This document shows, piece by piece, positions 37,172-44,455 of a stretch of 47,609 nt of DNA. This stretch comes from Methanobrevibacter sp. (GTDB lineage: Archaea > Methanobacteriota > Methanobacteria > Methanobacteriales > Methanobacteriaceae). Both the position numbers and the translations under genes were made by a program. The DNA lies in contig JAFQXD010000058.1 in the NCBI GenBank assembly GCA_017407115.1, positions 1-47,609 of the forward strand, written 5' to 3'. The notes beneath the pieces are model-generated. The model was not told where the DNA came from. It searched no databases and worked only from the letters and a program-made list of their open reading frames with translations. Positions within the stretch are counted from its first letter, which is position 1. The number at the start of each line of letters is the position of its first letter.

Positions 37172-37206
37172 TTAAACACCTAATGAACAGTTAAATAATA
37201 ATTTAA

Positions 37207-37218
37207 ATTATATAAACT
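37207..37218 (-). promoter_or_regulatory. TATA box of the TIR operon
   Basis: GTTTATATAATT on the minus strand; it predicts a start near 37186 and a leader of about 15 bases that includes the AGGTG site of the first gene. Confidence 0.5.
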
Positions 37219-37259
37219 TAAATATATTTTAAATATTATTTAACATTAACTATGTTTAT

Positions 37260-37634
37260 TCAATTTTTAAACTTGCGTGAGTCCAGCTTCATGTTCTTGT
37301 AGGCAAGGTCCTTGTCTGTTTCCCTCCATTCCAGATTCTCCTTTAGAACTTTTTTCCTTAAAACCTCAAGGGAATGTGACTTCAAATCAGACCCTCTGTA
37401 ATACCACATGTCGTCCTTTCTGTAGACATTCAAAAAGCCTGTCACATTGTTTTTGTCGGCTTCAATGGACTTGTTGGCCAGGTTTTCATCCAATATGTTC
37501 CATTTAAGACCATACAGACTCACCAATACTTCAAGCTCCTTTAAAGTGTTCGCCTTAAGTGACTTTTCGCCGAACTGATACTCCCAGCTCATGTCATCAA
37601 GCTGGTAGACGTTCATGAATCCTGAAAATTTCAT
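37260..37634 (-). CDS. Protein with two copies of a ~50-residue Trp-containing module
   Basis: 124 aa from the ATG at 37634. Two tandem copies of one module make up the whole protein: residues about 4-56 (SGFMNVYQLDDMSWEYQFG ... KELEVLVSLYGLKWNILD ... LANKS) and 64-115 (TGFLNVYRKDDMWYYRGSD ... VLRKKVLKENLEWRETD ... LAYKN). Shared pattern: TGFxNVYxxDDMxWxY, then a Leu-rich helix, then a W about 30 residues later and D..LA. Related single copies occur in the proteins at 38890-39519 and 39516-39866. A TATA box (TTTATATTTT, about 37656-37665) lies 25-27 bases before the ATG and no ribosome binding site is seen, so the message is probably leaderless; a longer frame to 37694 is therefore unlikely. 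No transmembrane segment. Function unknown. Confidence 0.75.
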   Translation of the reverse strand: MKFSGFMNVYQLDDMSWEYQFGEKSLKANTLKELEVLVSLYGLKWNILDENLANKSIEADKNNVTGFLNVYRKDDMWYYRGSDLKSHSLEVLRKKVLKENLEWRETDKDLAYKNMKLDSRKFKN

Positions 37635-37822
37635 GATTATAGATATATTTTCAAAAAATATAAACCTAACACAATATCGGCAAATAATAATCACACATAT
37701 AATTAAAATAACGATTGATTAAAAGTGTATACAATAGATTTTCTGCTAATTTGAAAATAGCTATCGTTAAAATAATGAAAATACTAATAAAAAAAGATAA
37801 TATTGAATGAGTTGATACTCCA

Positions 37823-38767
37823 TTACCCATTACAAATCTTCAATTTCAATTCCAAAGCTCGATTGTAATCATCATCCACCCTATAGTGATTGTCAAAAAA
37901 CTCATCAAGACACTCAAGGGCCAAATCACCTTCACCATTTTCATATAGCTTTCGAGCCTTTAAAATCAGCTGTTTTTTGGTGATGTTCAGATGCCTTTTG
38001 AACTCATCAAAACTTGAATCGTAATCATATATTCCAAGATAAAAGAAAGCATAGTCGTTGGGCTTGACGCTAACAGACTCTTTAAAGACACTGACTGCAT
38101 CATCAATCAGGTCCAGCTTAAGTAAAGCTGTGGCCTTCTTGTTCAATAGCTTTGAGAGAATCTTGTTTTTGAAATTGCTTGGATTGACAAGTGCCTTGTC
38201 ATAGCTTTCCAGGGCCTTCGTGAATTCGCCCTTTGCAAAATACTCATCGCCGGCATAGATGTTTCTTTTGATTTTTGGGAAATTGTCTCTCTCCTTGGAT
38301 GATTTCGCCAAAAGCAGCTTATGGTATTCCACATCCTTCAGTCGGCTGTCGGATTTGACAGCCCTTTTGTAATGCCTTAAGGACTTTACGAAATGTCCCT
38401 GGCCAAACAAGGCCTTTGACTTTAAAAGCAGAGCTTCACCGTGTTCGGGATCATAATACAAAACCTCATCAAACATTCCGATTGCCTTGATGAAATCATC
38501 TTTATTTAAAAAATCAGCACCTCTCACCAAGGCATTCTTGATTTCTATTTCCTTTGCAAGGTGCCTTTCGAGAAAATCAGGATTGAGATTTTCAAACTGG
38601 ATTCTGTCAATGAAACTGTCCTCTAAATCCAGCCAGGAAGTGGCAATTTCACCGGTGCAGAATCTAACCTTATCTCCATTTCTAAAAACAGTAAAATTAA
38701 AATCATAAACGATTTTGCCTTCATCTTCAAATGTTATGAAATCATCGGGAATATTCAATATAGTCAT
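37823..38767 (-). CDS. TPR-repeat protein
   Basis: 314 aa. An N-terminal ~75-residue domain (MTILNIPDDFITFEDEGKIV, then FRNGDKVRFCTGEI and SWLDLEDSF) is followed by tetratricopeptide-like helix pairs: AIGMFDEVLYYDPEHGEALL, GHFVKSLRHYKRAVKSD, GEFTKALESYDKALVN, LDLIDDAVSVFKESVSVKPN, ending with a helical tail. Likely a cytosolic scaffold. The start at 38767 is preferred: a TATA-like TTTATTTAAG lies about 27 bases upstream (leaderless). A longer frame from 38809 would begin inside the flanking inverted repeat. It sits between the Trp-module genes and may share their pathway. Confidence 0.75.
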   Translation of the reverse strand: MTILNIPDDFITFEDEGKIVYDFNFTVFRNGDKVRFCTGEIATSWLDLEDSFIDRIQFENLNPDFLERHLAKEIEIKNALVRGADFLNKDDFIKAIGMFDEVLYYDPEHGEALLLKSKALFGQGHFVKSLRHYKRAVKSDSRLKDVEYHKLLLAKSSKERDNFPKIKRNIYAGDEYFAKGEFTKALESYDKALVNPSNFKNKILSKLLNKKATALLKLDLIDDAVSVFKESVSVKPNDYAFFYLGIYDYDSSFDEFKRHLNITKKQLILKARKLYENGEGDLALECLDEFFDNHYRVDDDYNRALELKLKICNG

Positions 38768-38808
38768 TGATAATATCTTTGGCAAATACTTAAATAAAAT
38801 AATTTCCA

Positions 38809-38878
38809 TTCAACCGCAAGAAAAAACAAAAACAGAGGTAAAGGAGTTGAAAAAATGAACTAAAAACTTGCGGTTGAA
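38809..38878. repeat. 12-bp inverted repeat enclosing a ribosome binding site and a two-codon ORF
   Basis: ttcaaccgcaag (38809-38820) and cttgcggttgaa (38867-38878) are perfectly complementary; the 46-base loop holds, on the plus strand, GGAG (38843-38846) and ATG-AAC-TAA (38855-38863). It is placed between the Trp-module/zinc-ribbon gene and the TPR gene. Confidence 0.7.
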
Positions 38879-38889
38879 CGGTGTCAACG

Positions 38890-39519
38890 TTATCTGAAAA
38901 TGCTTGCCCTCAGCTCTCTTGCCCTTTGGCTTGTATCAGGCCCCCACACTGTAGGAACACAACCTGTGAGGTTTCTATCCATTATCTTACCAAATCCTAC
39001 ATCTTCAATGCTTTCTACATAATCTTTTCCACCTTTAAATTCACCAGCATGATTTGGCTTGGCATCAGATTCTTCATCATTTTTGCCATCATCCCTAACC
39101 TCCTCAACCTCATAGTCAGGAACATATGACTCATCTTCAGCCTTTTTCTTTTTAGCTGAAGATGATGGAATTATTTCAACCTCCTTAAGGGCGCTTGCCT
39201 TGAGGAATTCAGTTTTGACTTCAGGTATCTCCACACTATCCCTTTTGGTGTGACTTGCATTGCCCTTCCAGTCTCTAAACTCCCACGGATACTTTTTTTT
39301 CAAAACAATGCTTGCCAACTCATCCATTGAACCGGCCTTTAGGACCACTTGGCTTCCCTTTTCGGCAAATAGATACAGGTAATCTTCACCGACCCTGAAG
39401 ACATTAAGCATGTCGGTTGTGAAATCCCCCATCTTCTCACCGTTCATCTTAGATCCGCAAAATCTGCAATAGGTAAAGCTATCCCTTACACTTTTGTCGC
39501 AATTAGGACATTCAATCAA
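38890..39519 (-). CDS. Zinc-ribbon protein with Trp-type module
   Basis: 209 aa. N-terminal zinc ribbon CPNCDKSVRDSFTYCRFCG (residues 4-22), then one copy of the module seen in the neighbouring proteins (about 32-90: TDMLNVFRVGEDYLYLF ... SMDELASIVLKKKYPWEFRD), then a long charged, probably disordered region and a C-terminal segment GFGKIMDRNLTGCVPTVWG. No membrane segment. The start is a TTG at 39519: GGTGAT ends 3 bases upstream and the stop TGA of the preceding gene overlaps it, so the two are translationally coupled. No known function; zinc ribbon plus module suggests protein or nucleic-acid contacts (inference). Confidence 0.75.
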   Translation of the reverse strand: MIECPNCDKSVRDSFTYCRFCGSKMNGEKMGDFTTDMLNVFRVGEDYLYLFAEKGSQVVLKAGSMDELASIVLKKKYPWEFRDWKGNASHTKRDSVEIPEVKTEFLKASALKEVEIIPSSSAKKKKAEDESYVPDYEVEEVRDDGKNDEESDAKPNHAGEFKGGKDYVESIEDVGFGKIMDRNLTGCVPTVWGPDTSQRARELRASIFR

Positions 39520-39866
39520 ACTATCACCCCGTTAATAGAATATTCGTCAAATACATACCAAATTCTGTTTTGACCTGTAACAATCTCTTCAAGTTCCTTT
39601 AAGTTCTCTGCTTCAATTACACATCCAAACTCTTCATAGCACCAGATTCCGTCGAAGTATCTGACTCTGAAAATTCCAGTGCAGTTGTTTTTGTAGTTAT
39701 CCTTCAGCTCAAGCGTCAATGACCTTTCATATACCCTCAAAACGCTTTTAAGCTCCAAATCTCTAATGTGTCCCAAATCAAGGACTCCCCAGTCAATTGC
39801 CTCTAAAGTATCGTTTGTAAGAAATTCCAATATCTCATCAATGTATCTAATCAAACCTTGCCTCAT
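39516..39866 (-). CDS. Small protein with Trp-type module
   Basis: 116 aa. The N-terminal half (MRQGLIRYIDEILEFLTNDT, then DWGVLDLGHIRDLELKSVL) is helical. The C-terminal half (about 58-116) is a copy of the recurring module: CTGIFRVRYFDGIWCYEEFG ... NLKELEEIVTGQNRIWYVFDE. GAGGT lies 4 bases upstream of the ATG. Upstream member of a coupled pair with the zinc-ribbon gene (4-base overlap). Function unknown. Confidence 0.72.
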   Translation of the reverse strand: MRQGLIRYIDEILEFLTNDTLEAIDWGVLDLGHIRDLELKSVLRVYERSLTLELKDNYKNNCTGIFRVRYFDGIWCYEEFGCVIEAENLKELEEIVTGQNRIWYVFDEYSINGVIV

Positions 39867-39948
39867 TTGAACCTCGAAACTCTAAAATTCAACAGTCAGT
39901 GAAATATCAGCATTCAGAAATGAATTTTACCGCCTCCCAAAAAAATAT

Positions 39949-40476
39949 TTAGATTGAATCTAGAAAATCGTCCAAAAGTCCGATGATGTATTTGTTAAGT
40001 GGATTGTCCAAGGACATGAATGTCTCGTTGCACCTTCTGGAGCCGAACTCGGCAAAATATGGCACGTGGCCGCAGCCGCCGTCAATGGTTGCTCCAAGGG
40101 TTATCTCATCGGATGTTATCTTTATGCCGTAGTCTGCCATTTCAACGACACAAACGCTGTCAAGATCATTTGTCTTGAATGTTGTTGATTTTCCTTGAGT
40201 TTCAACAACAAATATTGCCTCGCCTGCAATCTCTTCACCGGTCAAATAGCAGATTCTCAAATATATTCCGTTTTCCTGGATTTTGCGGTTTAAAAAATCA
40301 AAAAATCCCTCATCCATTTCATCATAGCCATATTTCTCATCCGCCAGACCTGCATAGGTGGGCATGGAATTGTTCAAGGAGAGCTCATCCACGTAGAAAT
40401 GAAACTCAGGGTTTGCATTTATTGCTTTTTCGACTGCTTTTCTTACATTAATATTATTTTCTCTTATAATTTCCAT
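39949..40476 (-). CDS. Hypothetical cytosolic protein
   Basis: 175 aa, family not recognised. No signal peptide or membrane helix. Notable segments: an N-terminal helix VRKAVEKAINANPEFHFYVD, an acidic DEKYGYDEMDEGFFDFLNRK, strands GIYLRICYLTGEEIAGEAIF, and a GGCGHVPYFAEFGSRRC stretch with two Cys and a His that could bind metal. GAGGA stands 7-8 bases before the ATG, a good site. It lies upstream of the two Trp-module genes on the same strand (82-base gap) and may belong to that cluster. Confidence 0.72.
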   Translation of the reverse strand: MEIIRENNINVRKAVEKAINANPEFHFYVDELSLNNSMPTYAGLADEKYGYDEMDEGFFDFLNRKIQENGIYLRICYLTGEEIAGEAIFVVETQGKSTTFKTNDLDSVCVVEMADYGIKITSDEITLGATIDGGCGHVPYFAEFGSRRCNETFMSLDNPLNKYIIGLLDDFLDSI

Positions 40477-40571
40477 ATTGATTTCCTCTTTAAATGATGA
40501 TGATTAATTTAACATTTGGTGGTCAAAGAGCATGCTAATTAATATTAATTCTACAGTTTGATGATTGAGTT

Positions 40572-40637
40572 TAAGTAGCTGTTGAAATAGGTGAAAATAT
40601 GATATCAAGAAATGATGAAATTTTAAACAGCTACTTA
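40572..40637. repeat. 12-bp inverted repeat, 42-base loop
   Basis: taagtagctgtt (40572-40583) pairs perfectly with aacagctactta (40626-40637). The loop carries AGGTGA and the ATG of a plus-strand mini-ORF. Next to it gttgcctag (40648-40656) and ctaagcaac (40683-40691) can form a second stem of 9 pairs in which the single mismatch becomes a G-U pair on the minus-strand RNA. Confidence 0.65.
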
Positions 40638-40646
40638 TTGTTTTAA
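40599..40646 (+). CDS. Mini-ORF (15 aa), candidate peptide or leader
   Basis: Encodes MISRNDEILNSYLLF, with AGGTGA (40589-40594) 4 bases before the ATG. The start lies in the loop of the 12-bp inverted repeat and the right arm lies inside the ORF, so the hairpin could mask or pace its translation. Very short; coding status unproven. Confidence 0.3.
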   Translation: MISRNDEILNSYLLF

Positions 40647-40700
40647 GTTGCCTAGAAAAGGTGGAAACAAGAAAAACTTAAACTAAGCAACCCGTTAAGC

Positions 40701-40748
40701 TTAAATTGTCACTACGCTCCATGCAGTAGTTATAGTTACTTGTGGCAT
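40701..40748 (-). CDS. Mini-ORF (15 aa), candidate peptide
   Basis: Encodes MPQVTITTAWSVVTI. GGAGTT (40756-40761) is 7 bases before the ATG; TATA-like boxes lie upstream on the same strand (ATTATATC at 40796-40803 and TTTATATATAA at 40857-40867). Uncharged and Thr/Val-rich. It is followed on its own strand by two hairpins (40648-40691 and 40572-40637), the arrangement also seen around the mini-ORFs near 8.1 kb. No family recognised. Confidence 0.35.
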   Translation of the reverse strand: MPQVTITTAWSVVTI

Positions 40749-40763
40749 TATTATCAACTCCTT

Positions 40764-40932
40764 CAATTAAAAAGTGCGTATAGAGTCTGATTACACGATA
40801 TAATGGTGAGGTATCTTATATCAAATTTTATAGTTCATAATAAATTATGTTTCAGGTTATATATAAAGATTATGTTTTTTGAGGTGAATATTTCTAAATG
40901 TTTGTAAAATTTTTAGGAACTAAAAAAAATAG
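40764..40932. other. Rest of the spacer downstream of the HEPN gene
   Basis: Contains a T8 tract on the minus strand just after the HEPN stop (40922-40929), probably its 3' end, and the TATA-like boxes listed for the mini-ORF. No other signal seen. Confidence 0.4.
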
Positions 40933-41325
40933 CTATAACTTGAATGGAGGTGAGGTTTTAAGTGAATTTAAATAATCGAAACCATCTTCAAGATTTGATT
41001 CAACATCATTCAATCTTTCATTGAAATGATCATAACTCAAATTCCAATTATAATCAGCGTCATTTCTTAACTGTCTTAATTCATCCAATATTAATCCTAA
41101 AGCATTTTCCGTATCATTATTTGATTCTATTAATCTATCACAGATTCTTTTGTGGAAATCCCTTCCTTTAATCAAATCAAATTCATGCAAAATTAGAATC
41201 AAATAAATTCTTACTGGATTGAAAAGAGAATAATAATATCTGCTAATTGCGGACCTGATAAACGCCTCTTTACCATTTTGAACTAAATACTCTCCAACAG
41301 ACTTATATTCTTCATAATCAAACAT
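40933..41325 (-). CDS. HEPN (UPF0332-like) domain protein
   Basis: 130 aa, all helical. Matches the UPF0332 type of HEPN: AFIRSAISRYYYSLFNPVRI (family pattern SAxSRxYYxxFxxxR) in the first half, and LRQLRNDADYNWN (family pattern RxxADY) in the second. HEPN proteins of this kind are RNase toxins or accessory subunits; here the R-N-x-A-D-Y motif is present but the canonical RxxxxH of active HEPN RNases is not obvious, so activity is uncertain. The start overlaps the preceding gene by 8 bases and has no ribosome binding site of its own, which suggests translational coupling. Confidence 0.8.
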   Translation of the reverse strand: MFDYEEYKSVGEYLVQNGKEAFIRSAISRYYYSLFNPVRIYLILILHEFDLIKGRDFHKRICDRLIESNNDTENALGLILDELRQLRNDADYNWNLSYDHFNERLNDVESNLEDGFDYLNSLKTSPPFKL

Positions 41326-41677
41326 CCAAAAACCCCAACATTATTAAACATTCACGATGAACATTAATTTGCCTTCTTAATGGAAATAATTTCTTTTGAA
41401 TTTTATTCAAGTCATTTCTTGCACCATTATGAAAATGATTCAATGGCACATTTACCCTTAAGATAATATATTCATCATCCATTTCAGGTTCAAAATTCAT
41501 CTCCAAACAAAACTGTGCATTTTGAAAGGAGTTATTTAAATAAGGTTTCACTTCATCAAGAAAAACAAAGATATTCTCATTCTTTTTAATCTGATTTCGG
41601 ATTTCATTGGGAGATTCAATATCATAATATTTTCCAAGAGCTTCAAACTTCTCATCAAAAGTCAATTTTTCATTCAA
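41318..41677 (-). CDS. Partner protein of the HEPN gene, possible antitoxin
   Basis: 119 aa, family not recognised. Acidic helical N-terminus (LTFDEKFEALGKYYDIES), central strands with FCLEMNFEPEMDDEYIILRV, and a C-terminal helix (LNKIQKKLFPLRRQINVHRE). It shows no MNT nucleotidyltransferase motif (no GSxxxGxxxxxSDxD), so it is not the usual partner of HEPN. The start is a TTG at 41677: GGTGAT ends 3 bases upstream, the geometry used by several neighbours; the frame could be extended to 41692 but without a site. It is first in the pair and overlaps the HEPN gene, as toxin-antitoxin pairs often do (inference). Confidence 0.7.
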   Translation of the reverse strand: MNEKLTFDEKFEALGKYYDIESPNEIRNQIKKNENIFVFLDEVKPYLNNSFQNAQFCLEMNFEPEMDDEYIILRVNVPLNHFHNGARNDLNKIQKKLFPLRRQINVHRECLIMLGFLDV

Positions 41678-41915
41678 AATATCACCTGTCAAGTCGTTAT
41701 TTGACTTAACACAACATATTTTAACTTAAATAATATAAATAAGTTTCTAAATAACTCCAAACAATCTAATGAACTGAATTCAAGAGTTATCTTAAAATAT
41801 AAAATTTCATAATAGAGTATTTATTAAAAGTAGTATAAAAAATAGTCAGTTTCAAATGAGGGCAATTTTGTGAAGTCAAAGCAATTTTGAAAATAAAAAA
41901 AGAATTAATAGAGGA

Positions 41916-43580
41916 TTATAATTCTCCTCGTTCACGTCTTTCATCTAAAAGTTTTAGGCCTAAATCGCCCAATTTGTACTTTTGGATTTTACCGCTTGTA
42001 GTAAGCGGGAACTCATCTACAAAGAACACGTATTTAGGCACCTTATAACGTGCAATTGAACCGATACAGAAATCACGGATGTCAGCTTCGGTTACATCAT
42101 CAAATCCATCCTCCTTGATGATGAACGCACCGACGATTTCACCGTACTTTTCATCAGGAATTCCTGCAACCTGCACATCCTGCACGCATTCATGGGTGAA
42201 TAGGAACTCTTCAATTTCACGAGGATAGATGTTTTCTCCTCCCCTGATGATCATGTCCTTGATACGTCCGACAATGGAGTAGTATCCGTCTTCATCGACG
42301 GTAGCCAAATCCCCGGAGTGTAGCCATCCGTCAGGTTCGATGGTTTCTGCGGTTTTCTCAGGCATGTTGTAATATCCTTTCATTACATTGAAACCTCTGC
42401 ACATTATCTCACCGGTTTCGCCGACACCGACTTCCTCGCCGGTTTCGGGATCCACGATTTTGACTTCAATGTTTGGGAACTTACGTCCTACGGTATTGAT
42501 TTTTTTCTCGAATGAATCTGAAGCGTTGGTTTGTGTAAAACCAGGTGCGGCTTCGGTAAGCCCGTATACGCTGGTAATCTCCTTCATGTTCATTTTTTCG
42601 ATTGCATCCTTCATTGTTTCGACCGGACAGGTTGAACCTGCCATGATACCTGTTCTAAGGGAACTCATGTCGAACATCTCAAACATAGGATGGTTCATCA
42701 TGCCTATAAACATTGTAGGAACTCCATAAACTGAAGTACATTTTTCCTTTTGGATTGATGAGATTGCTAAAAGAGGGTCGTATTCCTCTAGAACAACCAT
42801 GGTTGAGCCGTGAGTAATCACTGCCATTACTCCTAAAACTGTACCGAAGCAATGGAAAAGTGGCACTTGAAGAAGCAGCCTGTCATCTGCAGTGTAGTTC
42901 ATATTTTCCCCAATGTAGTAACCGTCATTTACAATGTTGCGGCTGGTAAGCATTACTCCTTTTGGAAAACCTTCGGTTCCTGAAGTATACTGCATATTAA
43001 TAACGTCATGCTGTGTAACGGCATCCTTCACCTTCTGGTATTCATCATCATCGTAGTTCATACCAAGCAGTATTAATTCATTAGTGTTATACATTCCACG
43101 ATGCTTTTCCTGGCCTACATGGAATATAAATTTTAAGTGCGGGAACTTTTCGGCTACAAGGTGTCCCCTTGCACAGCTTTTAAGTTCAGGTACAAGTTCG
43201 TTTATGATGTCAAAATAGCTGGTGTCCCTGAATCCGTCTGTCATTGCCAATGCCTTCATGTCTGACTGCTTTAGAACATATTCAAGTTCATGGGACTGGT
43301 AAGCTGTGTTGACGGTGACTATTGTTGCACCAATCTTTGCTGTTGCAAACATGTAGGTCAGCCATTCCGGAACGTTTTTGGCCCATATTCCTACATGGTC
43401 CCCTTTTTTGATTCCGATAGCCAGCATTCCTTTTGCCAGATTGTCTATTCTCTCGTCAAATTCCTTATATGTAAACCTTAAGTTCCTGTCCGGATATACG
43501 ATAAATTCATGGTCAGGCTGTTTTTCAACCATTGATTCAAAAAATTTCCCTAAAGGGAGTTCTGTAAATAATTCACTCAT
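41916..43580 (-). CDS. Acyl-CoA synthetase (AMP-forming)
   Basis: 554 aa, full length. ANL superfamily enzyme that activates a carboxylic acid to an acyl-adenylate and then an acyl-CoA. Motifs in order: [11 protein letters not shown] (P-loop, about 198-208), [41 protein letters not shown] with [18 protein letters not shown] (hinge), and the catalytic lysine in TTSGKIQK (about 535). The sequence looks like medium-chain/fatty-acid CoA ligases rather than acetyl-CoA synthetase. In rumen and gut methanogens such ligases may activate imported branched-chain or medium-chain acids (inference). Preceded by GGAGGA; the start codon overlaps the stop of a 44-codon ORF (ATGA). Probably co-transcribed with the XRE-cupin regulator. 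Confidence 0.92.
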   Translation of the reverse strand: MSELFTELPLGKFFESMVEKQPDHEFIVYPDRNLRFTYKEFDERIDNLAKGMLAIGIKKGDHVGIWAKNVPEWLTYMFATAKIGATIVTVNTAYQSHELEYVLKQSDMKALAMTDGFRDTSYFDIINELVPELKSCARGHLVAEKFPHLKFIFHVGQEKHRGMYNTNELILLGMNYDDDEYQKVKDAVTQHDVINMQYTSGTEGFPKGVMLTSRNIVNDGYYIGENMNYTADDRLLLQVPLFHCFGTVLGVMAVITHGSTMVVLEEYDPLLAISSIQKEKCTSVYGVPTMFIGMMNHPMFEMFDMSSLRTGIMAGSTCPVETMKDAIEKMNMKEITSVYGLTEAAPGFTQTNASDSFEKKINTVGRKFPNIEVKIVDPETGEEVGVGETGEIMCRGFNVMKGYYNMPEKTAETIEPDGWLHSGDLATVDEDGYYSIVGRIKDMIIRGGENIYPREIEEFLFTHECVQDVQVAGIPDEKYGEIVGAFIIKEDGFDDVTEADIRDFCIGSIARYKVPKYVFFVDEFPLTTSGKIQKYKLGDLGLKLLDERRERGEL

Positions 43581-43711
43581 AATATTCCTCCATTATTGTT
43601 TTTCAATTCGTTTTGGCCCAATATGTTTAAACGCAACAATAACAATCCCAACTCATGAGTAAAAAGGTTCAAATATTCAATTACATTGTGTTTTAATTCT
43701 GATTTAAACAT
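43577..43711 (-). CDS. Small ORF (44 aa) coupled to the acyl-CoA synthetase
   Basis: Reads [20 protein letters not shown] and on through a Leu-rich amphipathic stretch ([16 protein letters not shown]), ending NNNGGIL; its TGA overlaps the ATG of the ligase gene (ATGA). It fills the space between regulator and ligase almost exactly. GAGG lies 10 bases upstream, rather far, and a TATA-like AAATATAAAA (43727-43736) sits 20-25 bases upstream, so it could also be leaderless. The last codons coincide with the ligase's ribosome binding site, which argues for a coupling leader as much as for a functional protein. Confidence 0.4.
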   Translation of the reverse strand: MFKSELKHNVIEYLNLFTHELGLLLLRLNILGQNELKNNNGGIL

Positions 43712-43735
43712 ATCAATCAAGCCTCTTTTTTATAT

Positions 43736-44308
43736 TTAGTATGGAGTGTAGAGTACGGCTAATATTCTGGCCTTGTCGTTTCCGCTTGCGTGAAGGTGGT
43801 GTGGCACTACTGAATCATAAAATATTGTGTCGCCTTCACCTATTTTAAAGGTGTCCTTTCCATATATCACTTCGATTTCGCCTTCAAGAACATAGATGAA
43901 CTCTTCCCCTTCGTGGGATGAAAGTTCCTTTTCGCCTTCTTCATATTCTATGTCTATGATGAAAGGATCGATGTTTCTGTCGATTTTACCTGCACCTAAT
44001 GAATGGAATTCAAGATTGGTTGCGTTGGTTACGTCCTCACGGCCGGAGAAATAAAGTGAGTTTTCGGTTTTTCCGCCTCTTGTGACTACAGGTCCGAGTT
44101 CCGGTGTGTCATCTAAAAATGTTCCAAGGCGGACTCCTAATGCCCTTGCCATTTTGGTTAATGGAGTAAGTGACGGAATAACTTCACCTGCTTCCATGGC
44201 TTCAAGCACTTCAAGTTTTACGCCGCTTCTCTCGGCAAGCTCTTCTATAGACATGTCCTGTCTAGCTCTGATGTCTTTAATCTTTTTTGCAAAGTCTTCA
44301 TTTGTCAT
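43736..44308 (-). CDS. XRE-family regulator with C-terminal cupin
   Basis: 190 aa. N-terminal helix-turn-helix of the XRE/HTH_3 type (about 8-62: IRARQDMSIEELAERSGVKL, VLEAMEAGEVIPSLTPLTKM), a linker, and a cupin_2 domain (about 118-188: SSHEGEEFIYVLEGEIEVIY, GEGDTIFYDSVVPHHLHA) whose His and Glu residues could hold a metal or small ligand. Regulators of this kind usually control an adjacent metabolic gene; here it precedes the acyl-CoA synthetase in the same direction. Its own promoter region holds an ACTTAAA inverted repeat, a plausible autoregulatory operator. Confidence 0.9.
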   Translation of the reverse strand: MTNEDFAKKIKDIRARQDMSIEELAERSGVKLEVLEAMEAGEVIPSLTPLTKMARALGVRLGTFLDDTPELGPVVTRGGKTENSLYFSGREDVTNATNLEFHSLGAGKIDRNIDPFIIDIEYEEGEKELSSHEGEEFIYVLEGEIEVIYGKDTFKIGEGDTIFYDSVVPHHLHASGNDKARILAVLYTPY

Positions 44309-44334
44309 ATTTTTTCACTCATTTTCGGATTGTT

Positions 44335-44404
44335 ACTTAAAACTATTTAAGTATTTATAATTATATAAAAAAAGATATTTAAAAGTTACTTAAAAAACAA
44401 GAAA
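44335..44404 (-). promoter_or_regulatory. Putative operator and TATA box of the XRE-cupin operon
   Basis: acttaaa (44335-44341) and tttaagt (44346-44352) form a 7-bp inverted repeat with a 4-base spacer, and a third half-site acttaaa lies at 44398-44404. Between them is TTTTATATAA on the minus strand (44361-44370), the likely TATA box; the palindrome covers the predicted transcription start. This is a classical place for an archaeal repressor to bind. Confidence 0.45.
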
Positions 44405-44455
44405 AATTATACAATTTTTAATTTGAAACAAAAAATAAAATGGAAAATTAAAAAA

